From: Sphingopyxis sp. L1A2A
GTDB taxonomy: Bacteria > Pseudomonadota > Alphaproteobacteria > Sphingomonadales > Sphingomonadaceae
Direction: 5' to 3'
Assembly (NCBI RefSeq): GCF_005502465.1
Contig: NZ_SCOT01000009.1
Location: forward strand, 1 to 64,000
Length of the DNA: 64,000 nt
Shown: piece after piece, positions 18,332 through 27,892 of the stretch
Layout: each line of letters begins with the position of its first letter
How positions within the stretch are numbered: the first letter of the stretch is position 1
Made by a program: the position numbers and the translations under genes
Notes under the pieces: generated by a model
Databases searched by the model: none
What the model saw: the letters and a program-made list of their open reading frames with translations, nothing else
What the model was told of the DNA's origin: nothing

Positions 18332-19165
18332 TTAATTCTCCATGCGAAACGGCTGCGTGATAACTTTCCAGCCGTCATATTGATCGGGCGGCAAATTGAA
18401 CGGCGCTGCTTGACGGATGGAACGAACCGCCAACTCGACGAAGCGCTTTTGCTGAGGCGCGTTGCTTTCTGTCTTTCCAGTCATCGACCCATTCTGGCGG
18501 ATGTCGGCGATAGAGCCATCGCGATTAAGATGAATATCCAGTCTCAACCGCAACTGATCAAGTTCGACGCCGCTGATCGCATTCGCGTTCCGCTGCCAAT
18601 GTGGTCTGATTTCCCCATCGACGGCCGCTGAAAATGCGCGCCGGGTTTCCGCCGATACTGCCGATGCTGGCGCGCCTTTCGCCTGCGTCGATTTAGTTGG
18701 AGATTTGCTCTGGCCTAAATCTATGCCGTCGAGACGGCCCGTCGGTCGAACCGAAGCCTGCTTCTTTGGTGTCGCTTTCGGCGCTGCTTTTGGCTGCGCT
18801 TTGGCTGCGGCGGGCGGGGTCTGTTTGGGCTGCGCCTTCGGGCGTGCAACCTGCTTCGGGGTCGGCGCGGGCGTCGGGCGGACGATCGGTTCGGGCAGCG
18901 GCGGCGCGGGCATCGGTTCGGGCGCGGCGATGTCGACCGCTTCCTCCTCGCCCAGCCGCGCCGCGGGCGGATTTTCGCTGATCACCGGCGCGGTCGATTG
19001 CACCGCGGTTTCTGCGATCAGATCGACCTCCATCGGCGGGTTGTCGAAGCGGCGTTCGCCCGCGGTCCATTGGACGGAGAGGAGGCCGATGATCACGACA
19101 TGCGCCGCCACCGCGATGGCGATGCCGCGTCCTCCTTTCCCCCTCAATGCCCGTGTTGCGGCCAT
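18332..19165 (-). CDS. tolA: TolA-like energy-transducing protein
   Basis: 277 residues. An N-terminal membrane helix (GIAIAVAAHVVIIGLLSVQW) is followed by a long Pro/Ala/Lys-rich periplasm-spanning stretch and a C-terminal TonB/TolA-like domain (FSAAVDGEIRPHWQRNANAI, RLDIHLNRDGSIADIRQNGS). It links the TolQR motor to TolB-Pal. The 3' half has clearly lower GC than the 5' half and neighbouring genes. Confidence 0.92.
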   Translation of the reverse strand: MAATRALRGKGGRGIAIAVAAHVVIIGLLSVQWTAGERRFDNPPMEVDLIAETAVQSTAPVISENPPAARLGEEEAVDIAAPEPMPAPPLPEPIVRPTPAPTPKQVARPKAQPKQTPPAAAKAQPKAAPKATPKKQASVRPTGRLDGIDLGQSKSPTKSTQAKGAPASAVSAETRRAFSAAVDGEIRPHWQRNANAISGVELDQLRLRLDIHLNRDGSIADIRQNGSMTGKTESNAPQQKRFVELAVRSIRQAAPFNLPPDQYDGWKVITQPFRMEN

Positions 19166-19174
19166 GATGTGACC

Positions 19175-19693
19175 CTATTGCCCCGTTTCTGAACCGTCGG
19201 TGACCGCGGCCGCAGCGGTCGGCGCGCTGTCGGCGGCACCTTCGGCGCCCGTGGTGACCAGTGAAATCCGCGTCAGTCCGGCCCGGTTGAGTTCGCCCAT
19301 CACGCGCATCACGCGGCCATAATCGAGCCCCTTGTCGGCGCGCAGCATGATCTGGCGCGGCTTGTCCTCGCCTTGGCGTTCGCGCGCGATGGCGTCGAGC
19401 CGCGCCGGTAGCTCGGCCTCCGGCACCACCTCTTCGCCGATATACAGCGTGTCGTCGGCGTTGATCGACAGCTGCACCGGTTCCTGCTCTTCGGTCTCGA
19501 TCGGTTTGGCGCGGCTTTCGGGCAGATCGATCGGCACGGCGGAGGCGAGCAGCGGCGCGGTGATCATGAAGATGATCAGCAGCACGAGCATGACATCGAC
19601 GAGCGGGGTGACGTTGATGTCGGCGATCGGCGCGCGGCGATGGCCGCGGCCGCGTCGCCCGCCGATGCCGCCCGAGGGACCGGACATCGCCAT
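19175..19693 (-). CDS. tolR: Tol-Pal motor subunit TolR (ExbD family)
   Basis: 172 residues, start overlapping the tolQ stop (TGATG). A Gly/Arg-rich N-terminus leads to one membrane helix bearing the essential Asp (VTPLVDVMLVLLIIFMITAP), followed by a periplasmic domain (LPESRAKPIETEEQEPVQLS). An ATG six bases in is an alternative start. It forms the proton-driven motor with TolQ. The C-terminus is extended by an Ala/Thr-rich tail. Confidence 0.95.
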   Translation of the reverse strand: MAMSGPSGGIGGRRGRGHRRAPIADINVTPLVDVMLVLLIIFMITAPLLASAVPIDLPESRAKPIETEEQEPVQLSINADDTLYIGEEVVPEAELPARLDAIARERQGEDKPRQIMLRADKGLDYGRVMRVMGELNRAGLTRISLVTTGAEGAADSAPTAAAAVTDGSETGQ

Positions 19694-20391
19694 CAGGCTT
19701 CGACCTCAAGCTCGCGGCTGAAGGTCGCGTGCAGCCCGTCGGCGAAGCGGCCGAGGCGCGATTCGAGCCGGTTCAGGCGATGCGAAAAGGCGTTGTAGGC
19801 GATGACCGCGGGGATCGCGGCGAACAGGCCGATCGCGGTCGCGAACAGCGCCTCGGCAATGCCGGGGGCGACGACCGCCAGGCTGCTGTTGTTGCTCGCC
19901 GCAATCGCGGTGAAGCTGCGCATGATCCCCCACACGGTGCCGAACAGGCCGACAAAGGGCGCGACCGAGCCGATGGTGGCGAGTGTGCCGATCTTTTCGG
20001 CGAGCCGATCGACTTCGCCCGCGACCGCGCTGTTCATCGCGATGCCGAGACGCTCGCGCGTCCCGTCGCGGTCGATGATCTTGCTCTTGGTCGATCGGCG
20101 CCATTCGCTGATCCCCGCGGCCAGCACCTTGGCGCTCGGCAATTCCTCGCCACTGTTCTTGTCAAAGAATTTGTCGATATTGTCAGCGCGCCAGAAATCG
20201 CGTTCGAAATTTTCCGACGCGCGCATCAATTTGCTGACGCTGCGGCCGTGCGTGAAGATCACCGCCCAGACATAGATCGACGCCAGCAACAGCCCGATCA
20301 TCACCGCTTTCACGATGATATCGGCCTGCAGAAACAGCGCGACGGGGGAAAGCGTCGCCGCGTCGGCGGCCAGCGAGATATTGTCTAGCAA
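19693..20391 (-). CDS. tolQ: Tol-Pal motor subunit TolQ (ExbB family)
   Basis: 232 residues with three membrane helices: an N-terminal one (IIVKAVMIGLLLASIYVWAV) and a pair around the MotA/ExbB signature (TIGSVAPFVGLFGTVWGIMR; EALFATAIGLFAAIPAVIAY). It forms the ion channel of the Tol motor with TolR. It overlaps the ybgC end by 7 bases. Confidence 0.96.
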   Translation of the reverse strand: MLDNISLAADAATLSPVALFLQADIIVKAVMIGLLLASIYVWAVIFTHGRSVSKLMRASENFERDFWRADNIDKFFDKNSGEELPSAKVLAAGISEWRRSTKSKIIDRDGTRERLGIAMNSAVAGEVDRLAEKIGTLATIGSVAPFVGLFGTVWGIMRSFTAIAASNNSSLAVVAPGIAEALFATAIGLFAAIPAVIAYNAFSHRLNRLESRLGRFADGLHATFSRELEVEA

Positions 20392-20864
20392 GGGATTTTC
20401 TCTCCATTCATGATGGCGGTAAAGCGGTCGGCCCAGCCCGTGGGCTGGCGGCGCGGCCGACCCCCGGGCGACAGGAAGGCGGCGGTGACCCGCCCGTCGG
20501 TGAGTGTCTCGCTGGTTAACGTGTCAGTTCCGCGAAGGATGCGCTGGGCGATGATCACGCTGGCGCCGCGCACCGCTTCGACGGTGCTGACGACGAGCAG
20601 GTCATCGTCGAGCCGCGCGGGGCGGCGGTATTTGATCGTCAGGTCGGTGACCGCCCAGCTGCCGTCGCCCGCGTCCATCGCGGCGCGCTGGTCGATACCC
20701 GCGATCCGCAGCATGTCGGACCGCGCGCGCTCCATATAGCGCAGGTAATTGGCGTGATAGACGATGCCCGACAGGTCGGTATCCTCGAAATAGACACGCG
20801 CCCGGTAATGATGCGCCGCCCCGACGAAGGCGCCGGGGATGAAGGGGGGCGGGGCGTTTACCAT
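20385..20864 (-). CDS. ybgC: Acyl-CoA thioesterase YbgC
   Basis: 159 residues from the ATG reading MVNAPPPF; a longer frame exists but adds an unconserved tail. It is a HotDog-fold 4-hydroxybenzoyl-CoA thioesterase family protein, with signature YFEDTDLSGIVYHANYLRYM containing the catalytic Asp. It is the standard first gene of the tol-pal operon and probably acts on acyl-CoA or phospholipid-linked substrates at the membrane. Confidence 0.93.
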   Translation of the reverse strand: MVNAPPPFIPGAFVGAAHHYRARVYFEDTDLSGIVYHANYLRYMERARSDMLRIAGIDQRAAMDAGDGSWAVTDLTIKYRRPARLDDDLLVVSTVEAVRGASVIIAQRILRGTDTLTSETLTDGRVTAAFLSPGGRPRRQPTGWADRFTAIMNGEKIPC

Positions 20865-20994
20865 GGGGTTGATCGATAGCGGGCCTTCGACTCGTCGCAA
20901 ACCCCTAACCAACGGTTCGTCGCAGATGGGGGCCGTTTGGTGGGAGATGATGGCGGATTTTCGCTACATTCTTCCGAGGCTCGCAGGGGCACAG

Positions 20995-22023
20995 TCACTT
21001 GCCGTTATCGAACAACCCATCCTGCGATCCCGCGGGCGGATTAAGCCCCAGATGCTTCCACGCGCTGGCATTCAGCATCCGCCCGCGCGCCGTCCGCGCG
21101 ATCAGGCCGACTTGCAGCAGATAGGGCTCGATCACATCCTCGATCGTGTCGCGCGGTTCGGACAGGCCCGCCGCCATCGTCTCGACCCCGACCGGGCCGC
21201 CGCGGTAAATATCGGCGATCATCGTCAGGTAGCGCCGGTCCATCGCGTCGAGCCCGAGCGCATCGACTTCGAGCCGGTTGAGCGCGGCGTCGGCGGCCTT
21301 GGCATCGACGATGGCGTGCCCCGCAACGGTCGCGAAATCGCGCACCCGGCGGAGCAGCCGCCCGGCGATGCGCGGCGTCCCGCGCGACCGCTTCGCGATC
21401 TCCAGCGCGCCGTCGGACGCGATGGGGAGCGACAGCAGCCGCGCGGCGCGGGTGATGACCTGCTCAAGCTCGCCGTGGGTGTAGAAATTGAGCCGCACTG
21501 GGATGCCGAAGCGGTCGCGCAGCGGCGTCGTCAGCAGCCCCTGCCGCGTCGTCGCGCCGACGAGGGTGAATTTGGGCAGGTCGATGCGGACGCTGCGCGC
21601 CGACGGCCCCTCGCCGATCATGATGTCGAGCGCGCGGTCCTCCATCGCGGGATAGAGGATTTCTTCGACCGCAGGCGACAGGCGGTGGATTTCGTCGATG
21701 AACAGCACGTCGCCGTCCTCGAGATTGGTCAGCAGCGCGGCAAGGTCGCCCGCTTTCGCGATCACCGGGCCGCTGGTCGAACGGAACCCGACGCCCAGCT
21801 CGCGCGCAACGATCTGCGCCAACGTCGTCTTGCCGAGGCCCGGCGGGCCATAAAAGAGCACATGGTCGAGCGCATCGGACCGCGATTTGGCGGCCTCGAT
21901 AAAGATGCGCAAATTCTCGCGCGCCGCCGCCTGCCCGACGAACTCGCCGAGCGTCTTGGGGCGCAACGCCGCGTCGGCGTCCTCGGGGGTGCGGATTGGG
22001 GTCGTGAGGGCGGGCTCAGTCAT
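20995..22023 (-). CDS. ruvB: Holliday junction helicase RuvB
   Basis: 342 residues from MTEPALTT, whose ATG overlaps the stop of the preceding gene (ATGA). The AAA+ ATPase shows Walker [10 protein letters not shown], Walker [11 protein letters not shown], sensor I/arginine-finger region [18 protein letters not shown] and the C-terminal winged-helix ([20 protein letters not shown]). It drives branch migration with RuvA. Unusually, two unrelated genes separate it from ruvA. Confidence 0.97.
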   Translation of the reverse strand: MTEPALTTPIRTPEDADAALRPKTLGEFVGQAAARENLRIFIEAAKSRSDALDHVLFYGPPGLGKTTLAQIVARELGVGFRSTSGPVIAKAGDLAALLTNLEDGDVLFIDEIHRLSPAVEEILYPAMEDRALDIMIGEGPSARSVRIDLPKFTLVGATTRQGLLTTPLRDRFGIPVRLNFYTHGELEQVITRAARLLSLPIASDGALEIAKRSRGTPRIAGRLLRRVRDFATVAGHAIVDAKAADAALNRLEVDALGLDAMDRRYLTMIADIYRGGPVGVETMAAGLSEPRDTIEDVIEPYLLQVGLIARTARGRMLNASAWKHLGLNPPAGSQDGLFDNGK

Positions 22024-22430
22024 AAACGTTCTATTGCCTTGCCAACGATACAAACCCAAGGTTCCTGACGATCCTCATAGACCGAAAATTGGATTTCGAA
22101 ATCATGGCCCGGTTCGAAATTGCCGATCGGCACTGCGTAACTGTCCATCTCCGGACGGTTCAGGAACCAGAGCGTCGAGCCGCAATTACCGCAAAAATAG
22201 AAATCCGCGAGAGTGCCGCTGCCGCCGACATGTTGGTACAACTTCGCTTCGCCTTCGGTGCGCACATTTGCGGCGGGAAAACGCGCCTGCGCGGCAAAGG
22301 CGCTGCCGCTTCGCGCCTTGCAGTTGCGACAGTGACAAACCGAAACGCGGATCGGCTCGCCAGTGCATGCAATGCGGATCTGGCCGCAGCGGCAGGATGC
22401 GTGGCGGGTGGAGTTGGCGAGGTCTGTCAC
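22020..22430 (-). CDS. GFA-family (CENP-V/GFA domain) zinc protein
   Basis: 136 residues, GTG start overlapping the upstream stop. It has the GFA fold's zinc ligands: CRC near the N-terminus, [14 protein letters not shown] and [10 protein letters not shown]. The family includes a proposed glutathione-dependent formaldehyde-activating enzyme, but most members have no proven activity. It sits inside the ruv cluster, coupled to ruvB by ATGA. No link to recombination is known, so it is probably a passenger. Confidence 0.87.
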   Translation of the reverse strand: MTDLANSTRHASCRCGQIRIACTGEPIRVSVCHCRNCKARSGSAFAAQARFPAANVRTEGEAKLYQHVGGSGTLADFYFCGNCGSTLWFLNRPEMDSYAVPIGNFEPGHDFEIQFSVYEDRQEPWVCIVGKAIERL

Positions 22431-23038
22431 CGCTCTGGACTCTCAACCTTGGGAAGTGTCGAGATCGCCTTGAAATCCGTTAAGACGCGTTCAATCGCTT
22501 CCTCTCTGGACCGTGGGTCGAGTACCTCTTGGATGCAGCTGACGAAATGTCGCTGGCAGGATACAAGTTGCTCTCTAGCGCCTACAGTATTCTGCTGGTC
22601 GGCGAAGATATCATAAGCGAATACAACCCAGTCCAGACAGGGCTGTCTCACGCCGCGATAGGCGGGTTCCTTGTTCTTGCCCTTCTTGTCGTGATCTCGG
22701 TTAGGGAAGTACCACCGCCCCATGTCAATGCATGCTGAGAGTGTCGACAATACGTCCCTATGCGAATCTGGGTCATTGACGCCTACAAGATGAATTGCTC
22801 GCGAAATGGCCGTGGCCACGTTGCACGACCATGATGTAATTTCGCGAAAATACTCATCGGACCAGCTTTGATGGGCGAGAACGCTTTGTATTCTTGTGAG
22901 TTCGGCATTTTGTATTTCAAGGGCATCCGTTTTCTTGCGCGATTTTTCAGCAGAACGATGTGCCCACACCGAAAACATGATGGCCACAAAAGCTGCGACC
23001 GCTGAAATCCAATTTGGATCGATGGATACGGATGTCAT
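22427..23038 (-). CDS. Membrane-anchored protein of unknown function
   Basis: 203 residues. The start is the ATG that overlaps the ruvA stop (ATGA); the frame stays open upstream inside ruvA, but that part is antisense-like and is not used. One N-terminal membrane helix ([20 protein letters not shown]) is followed by a charged helical segment and a soluble domain with several Trp and Cys ([38 protein letters not shown]). I do not recognise a family. Base composition is visibly lower in GC than ruvA and ruvB, suggesting recent acquisition. Confidence 0.8.
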   Translation of the reverse strand: MTSVSIDPNWISAVAAFVAIMFSVWAHRSAEKSRKKTDALEIQNAELTRIQSVLAHQSWSDEYFREITSWSCNVATAISRAIHLVGVNDPDSHRDVLSTLSACIDMGRWYFPNRDHDKKGKNKEPAYRGVRQPCLDWVVFAYDIFADQQNTVGAREQLVSCQRHFVSCIQEVLDPRSREEAIERVLTDFKAISTLPKVESPER

Positions 23039-23637
23039 TTTCCGGCCTTCTTCAGCGCCACCCGAACTAGCGCGTCGAGGCTCGCACCCGCGCCGAGTTC
23101 CTCGTTGGCGGCCGCGACCGCAGCGCTCGCTTCGCCGGGTTTGAAGCCGAGGCCGGTGAGGGCGGTGACGGCGTCGGCGAGCGGGCCGGGGGTGGCGCAT
23201 ACATAAGTCGCGCCGCTGCCCGATATGCCGCCCAGTGCGCCCGCCTTGTCCTTCAGTTCGTGCGTGATCCGCTGCGCCAGTTTTGGGCCGACGCCGTTGG
23301 CGCGCGCGATCATCGCGCTGTCGCCGCTCGCCAGCGCGCGTTGCAGGTGGGTGATTTCGAGCGCCGAGAGGATCGCGAGCGCGACCTTGGCGCCGACGCC
23401 CTGGACGCTGGTGAGCAGGCGGAACCAGTCGCGTTCCTCGGCCTTGGCAAAGCCGAGCAGGCGCAGGAAATCTTCGCCGACCAGCATTTCGGTGTGGATG
23501 GTGACCTCGCCGCCGATGGCACCGAGCGCGTCCAATGTGCGTGCCGATGCCTCGACCAGATAACCGACGCCGCAGACGTCGATCACCGCATGGCCTGCGC
23601 CGCTGGAGTCCAGTCGTCCGGTGAGTTTGGCGATCAT
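23035..23637 (-). CDS. ruvA: Holliday junction DNA-binding protein RuvA
   Basis: 200 residues. The N-terminal OB domain ([20 protein letters not shown]) is followed by two helix-hairpin-helix motifs ([37 protein letters not shown]) and a C-terminal RuvB-binding domain ([20 protein letters not shown]). It forms the tetramer that holds the junction open for RuvB. Confidence 0.97.
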   Translation of the reverse strand: MIAKLTGRLDSSGAGHAVIDVCGVGYLVEASARTLDALGAIGGEVTIHTEMLVGEDFLRLLGFAKAEERDWFRLLTSVQGVGAKVALAILSALEITHLQRALASGDSAMIARANGVGPKLAQRITHELKDKAGALGGISGSGATYVCATPGPLADAVTALTGLGFKPGEASAAVAAANEELGAGASLDALVRVALKKAGK

Positions 23638-23704
23638 GGGCCGTGCGTAGCGCGGGGAGAATGAAAAGGGAACAGTTTCCCTGCGCTTGCAAAGCCGCCG
23701 CTCA

Positions 23705-23798
23705 TTTCGTCATGCCGGACTTGATCCGGCATGCCGCTTTTTTCCGGGCGCCGTGCTGGAAGTCTGCGGGACCCCGGATCAAGTCCGGGGTGACGAAA
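23705..23798. repeat. Palindromic intergenic repeat between ruvC and ruvA
   Basis: Arms at 23705-23729 and 23774-23798 are near-perfect inverted copies built on GTCATGCCGGACTTGATCCGG. This is a type of dispersed palindrome common in alphaproteobacterial intergenic regions. It fills most of the 163 bases between ruvC and ruvA and may act as a transcript hairpin. Confidence 0.75.
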
Positions 23799-23800
23799 GG

Positions 23801-24274
23801 TTAGTAGCGCGGGCGATGATTCGCATGACAGATCGCGACCGCCAGCGCATCCGCCGCATCCGCCCCGACGACCTTCGCACCCGGCAGCAGCACGCGCAGC
23901 ATTGCCTGCACCTGTTCCTTCGCCGCGGCACCAGTGCCGACAATCGCCTTCTTGACCAGCCGCGGCGCATATTCGCCGACGGTCAGCCCGGCGCGCGCGC
24001 AGCCGAGCAGGACGACGCCGCGGGCGTGCGCGAGCTTCAGCGTCGATTGCGGATTGTCGTTGACGAACACTTCTTCGACCGCGGCACAGATTGGCGCATG
24101 GTCGGCGATCACCGCCGCGAGCACGGTGTCGAGATGCGCGAGGCGGTCGGGCAGGGGGGCTTTGGCATCGGTCTTGATCTGCCCATTGGCAACATGGCTG
24201 ATCCGGCTGCCCTCGACGCGGATGACACCCCAGCCGGTGCAGCTGAGCGAGGGGTCGAGGCCGAGGATAATCAT
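23801..24274 (-). CDS. ruvC: Holliday junction resolvase RuvC
   Basis: 157 residues. RNase H-like fold with acidic active-site residues: D7 ([10 protein letters not shown]), the EEVFVNDN motif and the C-terminal [16 protein letters not shown]. It cuts Holliday junctions located by RuvAB. It is the first ruv gene, with yebC upstream in the usual arrangement. Confidence 0.97.
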   Translation of the reverse strand: MIILGLDPSLSCTGWGVIRVEGSRISHVANGQIKTDAKAPLPDRLAHLDTVLAAVIADHAPICAAVEEVFVNDNPQSTLKLAHARGVVLLGCARAGLTVGEYAPRLVKKAIVGTGAAAKEQVQAMLRVLLPGAKVVGADAADALAVAICHANHRPRY

Positions 24275-24280
24275 TGCGGA

Positions 24281-24497
24281 CCCTCTCCCCTTGGGGGAGA
24301 GGATAGGGAGGCTTGCCAGCTTGTCTGGCTAGCCGGACTTGGTGAGGGACTGTGACCTGGCCATGCCCTCACCCAGCTGCGACTAGCGGGCAGAGCCCGC
24401 AAGTCTGCGCAACCGATGCTGGGTCGTTCGTGCCCCCGGCACGAACTTGAACTGCCCGGGGGGCAGTTCAACCCTGCATCCCCCCAAGGGGAGAGGG
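24281..24497. repeat. Inverted-repeat element between yebC and ruvC
   Basis: Perfect 17-bp arms lie at 24281-24297 and 24481-24497 (CCCTCTCCCCTTGGGGG and its complement). Shorter hairpins lie inside, including GTGAGGG paired with CCCTCAC and AACTGCC paired with GGCAGTT. It fills the whole gap between the genes, and I see no coding sequence in it. Confidence 0.75.
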
Positions 24498-24502
24498 ATA
24501 AA

Positions 24503-25249
24503 TCAACCCAATTTCTCCATCACCGCGTCGGGGATTTCGTAATTGCCCCACACGGTCTGGACATCGTCGTCGTCGTCGAGCGTGTCGATCAGCTTGAACA
24601 GGCTTTGCGCGGTCGCTTCGTCGGCGATTTCGCTTTTCAGCGTCGGGCGCCACGCCAGCTTCACGCCTTCGGCCTCGCCCAGCTTGGTTTCGAGAGCCTT
24701 GGCGACTTCGTGCAGGCTGTCGATGCTGGTCCAGATGTCGTGGCCGTCCTCCGACGATTCGACATCGTCGGCGCCGGCGTCGAGCGCGGCTTCGAACACC
24801 GTGTCGGCGTCGCCGGCCTTGGCGGCGTAGCTGATCATGCCGAGCCGGTCGAAGCCGTGGCTGACGCTGCCGCTGGTGCCGAGGTTGCCACCATTCTTGC
24901 TGAATGCGGTGCGCACGTTCGTCGCCGTCCGGTTGCGGTTGTCGGTCAGTGCCTCGACGATCAGCGACACGCCGCCGGGGCCATAGCCTTCATAGCGGAT
25001 TTCCTCGTAATTATCGCCTTCGCCGCCGGTCGCCTTGTCGATCGCGCGCTGGATATTGTCCTTGGGCATCGACTGCGCCTTGGCGGCGTTGACCGCGGCG
25101 CGCAGGCGCGCGTTGGCGTCGGGATCGGGCAGGCCCATTTTTGCCGCGACGGTAACTTCGCGCGCGAGCTTGGAAAACAGCGTGCTGCGTTTTTTGTCCT
25201 GCGCACCCTTGCGGTGCATGATGTTCTTGAATTTACTATGGCCGGCCAT
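24503..25249 (-). CDS. yebC: YebC/PmpR-family regulatory protein
   Basis: 248 residues from the canonical start [18 protein letters not shown]; an upstream in-frame extension is not used. Family blocks include [21 protein letters not shown] in the N-terminal half and [13 protein letters not shown] later. YebC homologues are described as DNA-binding regulators or as factors helping ribosomes through difficult sequences. It lies upstream of ruvC, as in many bacteria. Confidence 0.95.
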   Translation of the reverse strand: MAGHSKFKNIMHRKGAQDKKRSTLFSKLAREVTVAAKMGLPDPDANARLRAAVNAAKAQSMPKDNIQRAIDKATGGEGDNYEEIRYEGYGPGGVSLIVEALTDNRNRTATNVRTAFSKNGGNLGTSGSVSHGFDRLGMISYAAKAGDADTVFEAALDAGADDVESSEDGHDIWTSIDSLHEVAKALETKLGEAEGVKLAWRPTLKSEIADEATAQSLFKLIDTLDDDDDVQTVWGNYEIPDAVMEKLG

Positions 25250-25308
25250 GGCTCTCTTCTTTTCGGCTGGAAGGAACTGGAGGCGCGCGCTTACATCAGG
25301 ATCGAATG

Positions 25309-25800
25309 TCAAAGCAACCGCTGCCACCACCCGACATCGCGCCAGGCGCCCATTTTCCAGCCAACCTGACGGTAGATGCCGATCGGCGTGAAGCCCATCG
25401 CCCGGTGCAAGCCGATGCTGGCGTCATTCGGCAAGGCAATCCCGGCAAAGATTGCGTGGACATTGCGATGCTTCAGGATGGGAAACAGCGCCTCATAAAG
25501 CCGCCGCCCAATTCCGGCCCGCGCAAATGCCGCATCAAGGTAGACCGCGACATCTGCCGAGGTCGCATAGGCTTCGCGCGTACGGTGCGGGGAGCCATAG
25601 GCATATCCCGCAGTTTTGCCGTCGACCTCTGCAACCAGCCAGCCGTGACTGGCCCCATAATATTCGATCCGGCGCGCCATTTCCGCCGCATCGGGCGGAT
25701 CAAGTTCAAAACTGACCCAATTGTCCGTGACATAGGGTGCGTAAATCTCGGCACAGCGCGCGGCGTCGGCCGACGTGGCTGGGCGGAGGTCAACCCTCAC
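25309..25800 (-). CDS. GNAT acetyltransferase, phosphinothricin/methionine-sulfone type
   Basis: 163 residues with a GTG start overlapping the ybjQ stop. Family signatures are [20 protein letters not shown], the acetyl-CoA loop [12 protein letters not shown] and the C-terminal [20 protein letters not shown]. Members N-acetylate small toxic amino-acid analogues such as phosphinothricin or methionine sulfone. The true substrate here is unknown. Confidence 0.9.
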   Translation of the reverse strand: MRVDLRPATSADAARCAEIYAPYVTDNWVSFELDPPDAAEMARRIEYYGASHGWLVAEVDGKTAGYAYGSPHRTREAYATSADVAVYLDAAFARAGIGRRLYEALFPILKHRNVHAIFAGIALPNDASIGLHRAMGFTPIGIYRQVGWKMGAWRDVGWWQRLL

Positions 25801-26117
25801 CCCAGCGTCACCGCCGTCCCCGACGCGCTCACCATCAGCATCGATCCGTTCTGGCCGAGCACTTCATAGTCGAGGTCGACGCCGACCACCGCATTGCCGC
25901 CGAGGCGCACCGCTTCGGCTTCCATCTCGCTGATCGCTTCCTTGCGGGCGCGGGCGAGGACATCTTCATATTTGCCCGAGCGGCCGCCGACGATGTCGGT
26001 GATGCTCGCGAACAGGTCGCGGAACAGGTTCGCACCGACGATCACTTCGCCGGTGACGATGCCCAGATATTCGCGGACCGGACGGCCCTCGACGGCATTG
26101 GTGGTGGTGCTGAACAT
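25797..26117 (-). CDS. YbjQ-family (UPF0145) protein
   Basis: 106 residues. The start is the ATG spaced correctly from AGGAG; a GTG six bases earlier has no spacing. Signatures are [21 protein letters not shown] and [20 protein letters not shown]. YbjQ-like proteins form pentamers with a suggested metal-binding role, but no function is established. Confidence 0.9.
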   Translation of the reverse strand: MFSTTTNAVEGRPVREYLGIVTGEVIVGANLFRDLFASITDIVGGRSGKYEDVLARARKEAISEMEAEAVRLGGNAVVGVDLDYEVLGQNGSMLMVSASGTAVTLG

Positions 26118-26149
26118 CGTCACTCTCCTGTGCTGAAAATTGCGGGGGC

Positions 26150-26392
26150 TCAGTCGATGCCGAGCGCCGATTTATAAACGTCGAGGATCGCTTCCATTTC
26201 CTTGCGGTCGTTGATCGGCAATTTGCGCAGGCGAACGATCTGGCGCATGATCTTTGGGTCGTAACCCTGCGATTTCGCTTCGTTATAGGTGTCGCGAATG
26301 TCGTCGGCGACGCCCTTTTTCTCTTCTTCCATCCGTTCGATGCGCTCGATGAAAAGGCGCAGTTGTTCGTCGGATACGGTGGCTTCGCTCAT
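26150..26392 (-). CDS. gapR: Nucleoid-associated protein GapR (DUF2312)
   Basis: 80 residues, strongly conserved in alphaproteobacteria ([40 protein letters not shown]). In Caulobacter GapR clamps overtwisted DNA ahead of forks and polymerases and stimulates topoisomerases. The start has GGAG at good spacing. It lies 33 bases upstream of ybjQ on the same strand. Confidence 0.95.
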   Translation of the reverse strand: MSEATVSDEQLRLFIERIERMEEEKKGVADDIRDTYNEAKSQGYDPKIMRQIVRLRKLPINDRKEMEAILDVYKSALGID

Positions 26393-26493
26393 TTTATGCT
26401 CCGGTGATTGGGATGATGCGGCGCGAGAATCGCGGTTGGCGCGTCCCTAAAGCCCCCGAGGATTTTTGGCCATGCTTTCTTGGCCGCGCGGCG

Positions 26494-27816
26494 TCACTCG
26501 GGCGGAAAGGCCTGGCGCTTGCCGTCCAGTTTGTGGACGATGCCGCGCCGCATCACAAAATCGACCTTTTCCAGCACGGTGACATCAGCGAGGGGGTCGC
26601 CGCCCACTGCGATGATGTCGGCTTCGCGCCCCGGCAGGATCGCCCCGATCGGCCGGTCCAGTTCGGCGGCATTGTCGATGGTCGCAGCCTTGATCGCCTG
26701 CGCCGGGGTCATCCCGGCCTTGACCATCAGCGCAAATTCCTTGGCATTATCGCCATGCGGCGCGACGCCCGAATCGGTCCCGAACAGGATGCGGACATTG
26801 CCCTTGATCGCACGCGCCATGCTGGCGGCGTGCGATGCCGCGGCTTCCTCGGCCTTGGCGAGTTGCGGACCCGGCGCATCGCCGCGGCGCGCCTGCGCCA
26901 GCGCGGCGATCGGCGCGACCGCGGTCGGCACCAGCGCCGCATTCGACGCCTTGAACAGCTTGACCGTCTCATCGTCGATAAAGCTGCCATGCTCGATCGA
27001 ATCGACCCCGGCGCGCAGCGCCGCGTCGATGCCCTCCTTGCCATGCGCGTGGGCGGTGACCTTGCGGCCAAAGCTGTGCGCAGTGTCGACGACCGATTTC
27101 ATTTCGGCATCGGACATCTGCTTGCCCAGCCCGCCGGCGACGTTCGAGCGCACCCCGCCGGTGGCGGCGAATTTGATGACTTCGGCGCCCAGCGAAATCT
27201 GCGCACGGACGGCGCTGGCGCAGCCATCCGGTCCGTCGCAGACGTTGGTGCGCTCAGCGGCGACCGCATGGGTCAGGGTGCGGTTGAGACCATTGACCCC
27301 GCCATGGCCGCCGGTGACCGAAATCATCGTTCCGGCGGGGATGACGGTGGGGCCGACGATGACGCCATTGTTGATCGCATCGCGCAGTGTGGTCGTGGTC
27401 CGGCCATCGCCGCCGAGGTCGCGCACGGTGGTGAAGCCGGCTTCGAGGGTGCGGCGTGCGTTCCCCTGGGCGATAACGAAAACATCCTCGACGTCGCGCC
27501 CCGATGACTCGAGGCGGCTGCGCAGCAGATTGTCGTCGCTGGAAATATGGACGTGCATGTCGATCAGGCCGGGCAGGACAAAGGCGGTCTTCAGGTCGAC
27601 AACCTTTGCGCCGTCTTCGGGCGTGGCAAAGCCGTCGCGCACGTCGGCGATCTTGCCGTCGCGGACGATGACCGTCGATGGCCCGCGCGGTTCGCGGCCC
27701 GGCTGGTCGAGCAAACGCCCGGCATGGATATAGGTGGTGGTGGACGGTTGCGCGGCAAGCGGGCCACTGGCCAAAATTCCCGCGCCCAGCACAGCTGCGG
27801 TCCATATCATGCGCAT
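26494..27816 (-). CDS. Secreted metal-dependent amidohydrolase (imidazolonepropionase-like)
   Basis: 440 residues with a signal peptide (MRMIWTAAVLGAGILASGPLAA). The TIM-barrel amidohydrolase shows the HxH metal site (GLIDMHVHISSD), the His ligands in VTAHAHGKEGID and SIEHGSFID, and Asp in LFGTDSGVAPHG. Relatives include periplasmic Xaa-Pro or Xaa-Arg dipeptidases and prolidase-like enzymes of alphaproteobacteria. Peptide turnover is likely, but specificity cannot be read from sequence. Confidence 0.9.
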   Translation of the reverse strand: MRMIWTAAVLGAGILASGPLAAQPSTTTYIHAGRLLDQPGREPRGPSTVIVRDGKIADVRDGFATPEDGAKVVDLKTAFVLPGLIDMHVHISSDDNLLRSRLESSGRDVEDVFVIAQGNARRTLEAGFTTVRDLGGDGRTTTTLRDAINNGVIVGPTVIPAGTMISVTGGHGGVNGLNRTLTHAVAAERTNVCDGPDGCASAVRAQISLGAEVIKFAATGGVRSNVAGGLGKQMSDAEMKSVVDTAHSFGRKVTAHAHGKEGIDAALRAGVDSIEHGSFIDDETVKLFKASNAALVPTAVAPIAALAQARRGDAPGPQLAKAEEAAASHAASMARAIKGNVRILFGTDSGVAPHGDNAKEFALMVKAGMTPAQAIKAATIDNAAELDRPIGAILPGREADIIAVGGDPLADVTVLEKVDFVMRRGIVHKLDGKRQAFPPE

Positions 27817-27892
27817 TGCCCAACTCTCCCCATTTTCCGTGCCTCAGCGGCGGTTGTCATCCTCATGTCCGCAAAGCGCAGTCGGAGCAAGA

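Noticed and set aside
23039-23692. Long upstream extension of the unknown membrane-protein frame
   Set aside because: It runs through ruvA in a shifted frame, is Arg/Gly/His-rich and unconserved-looking.
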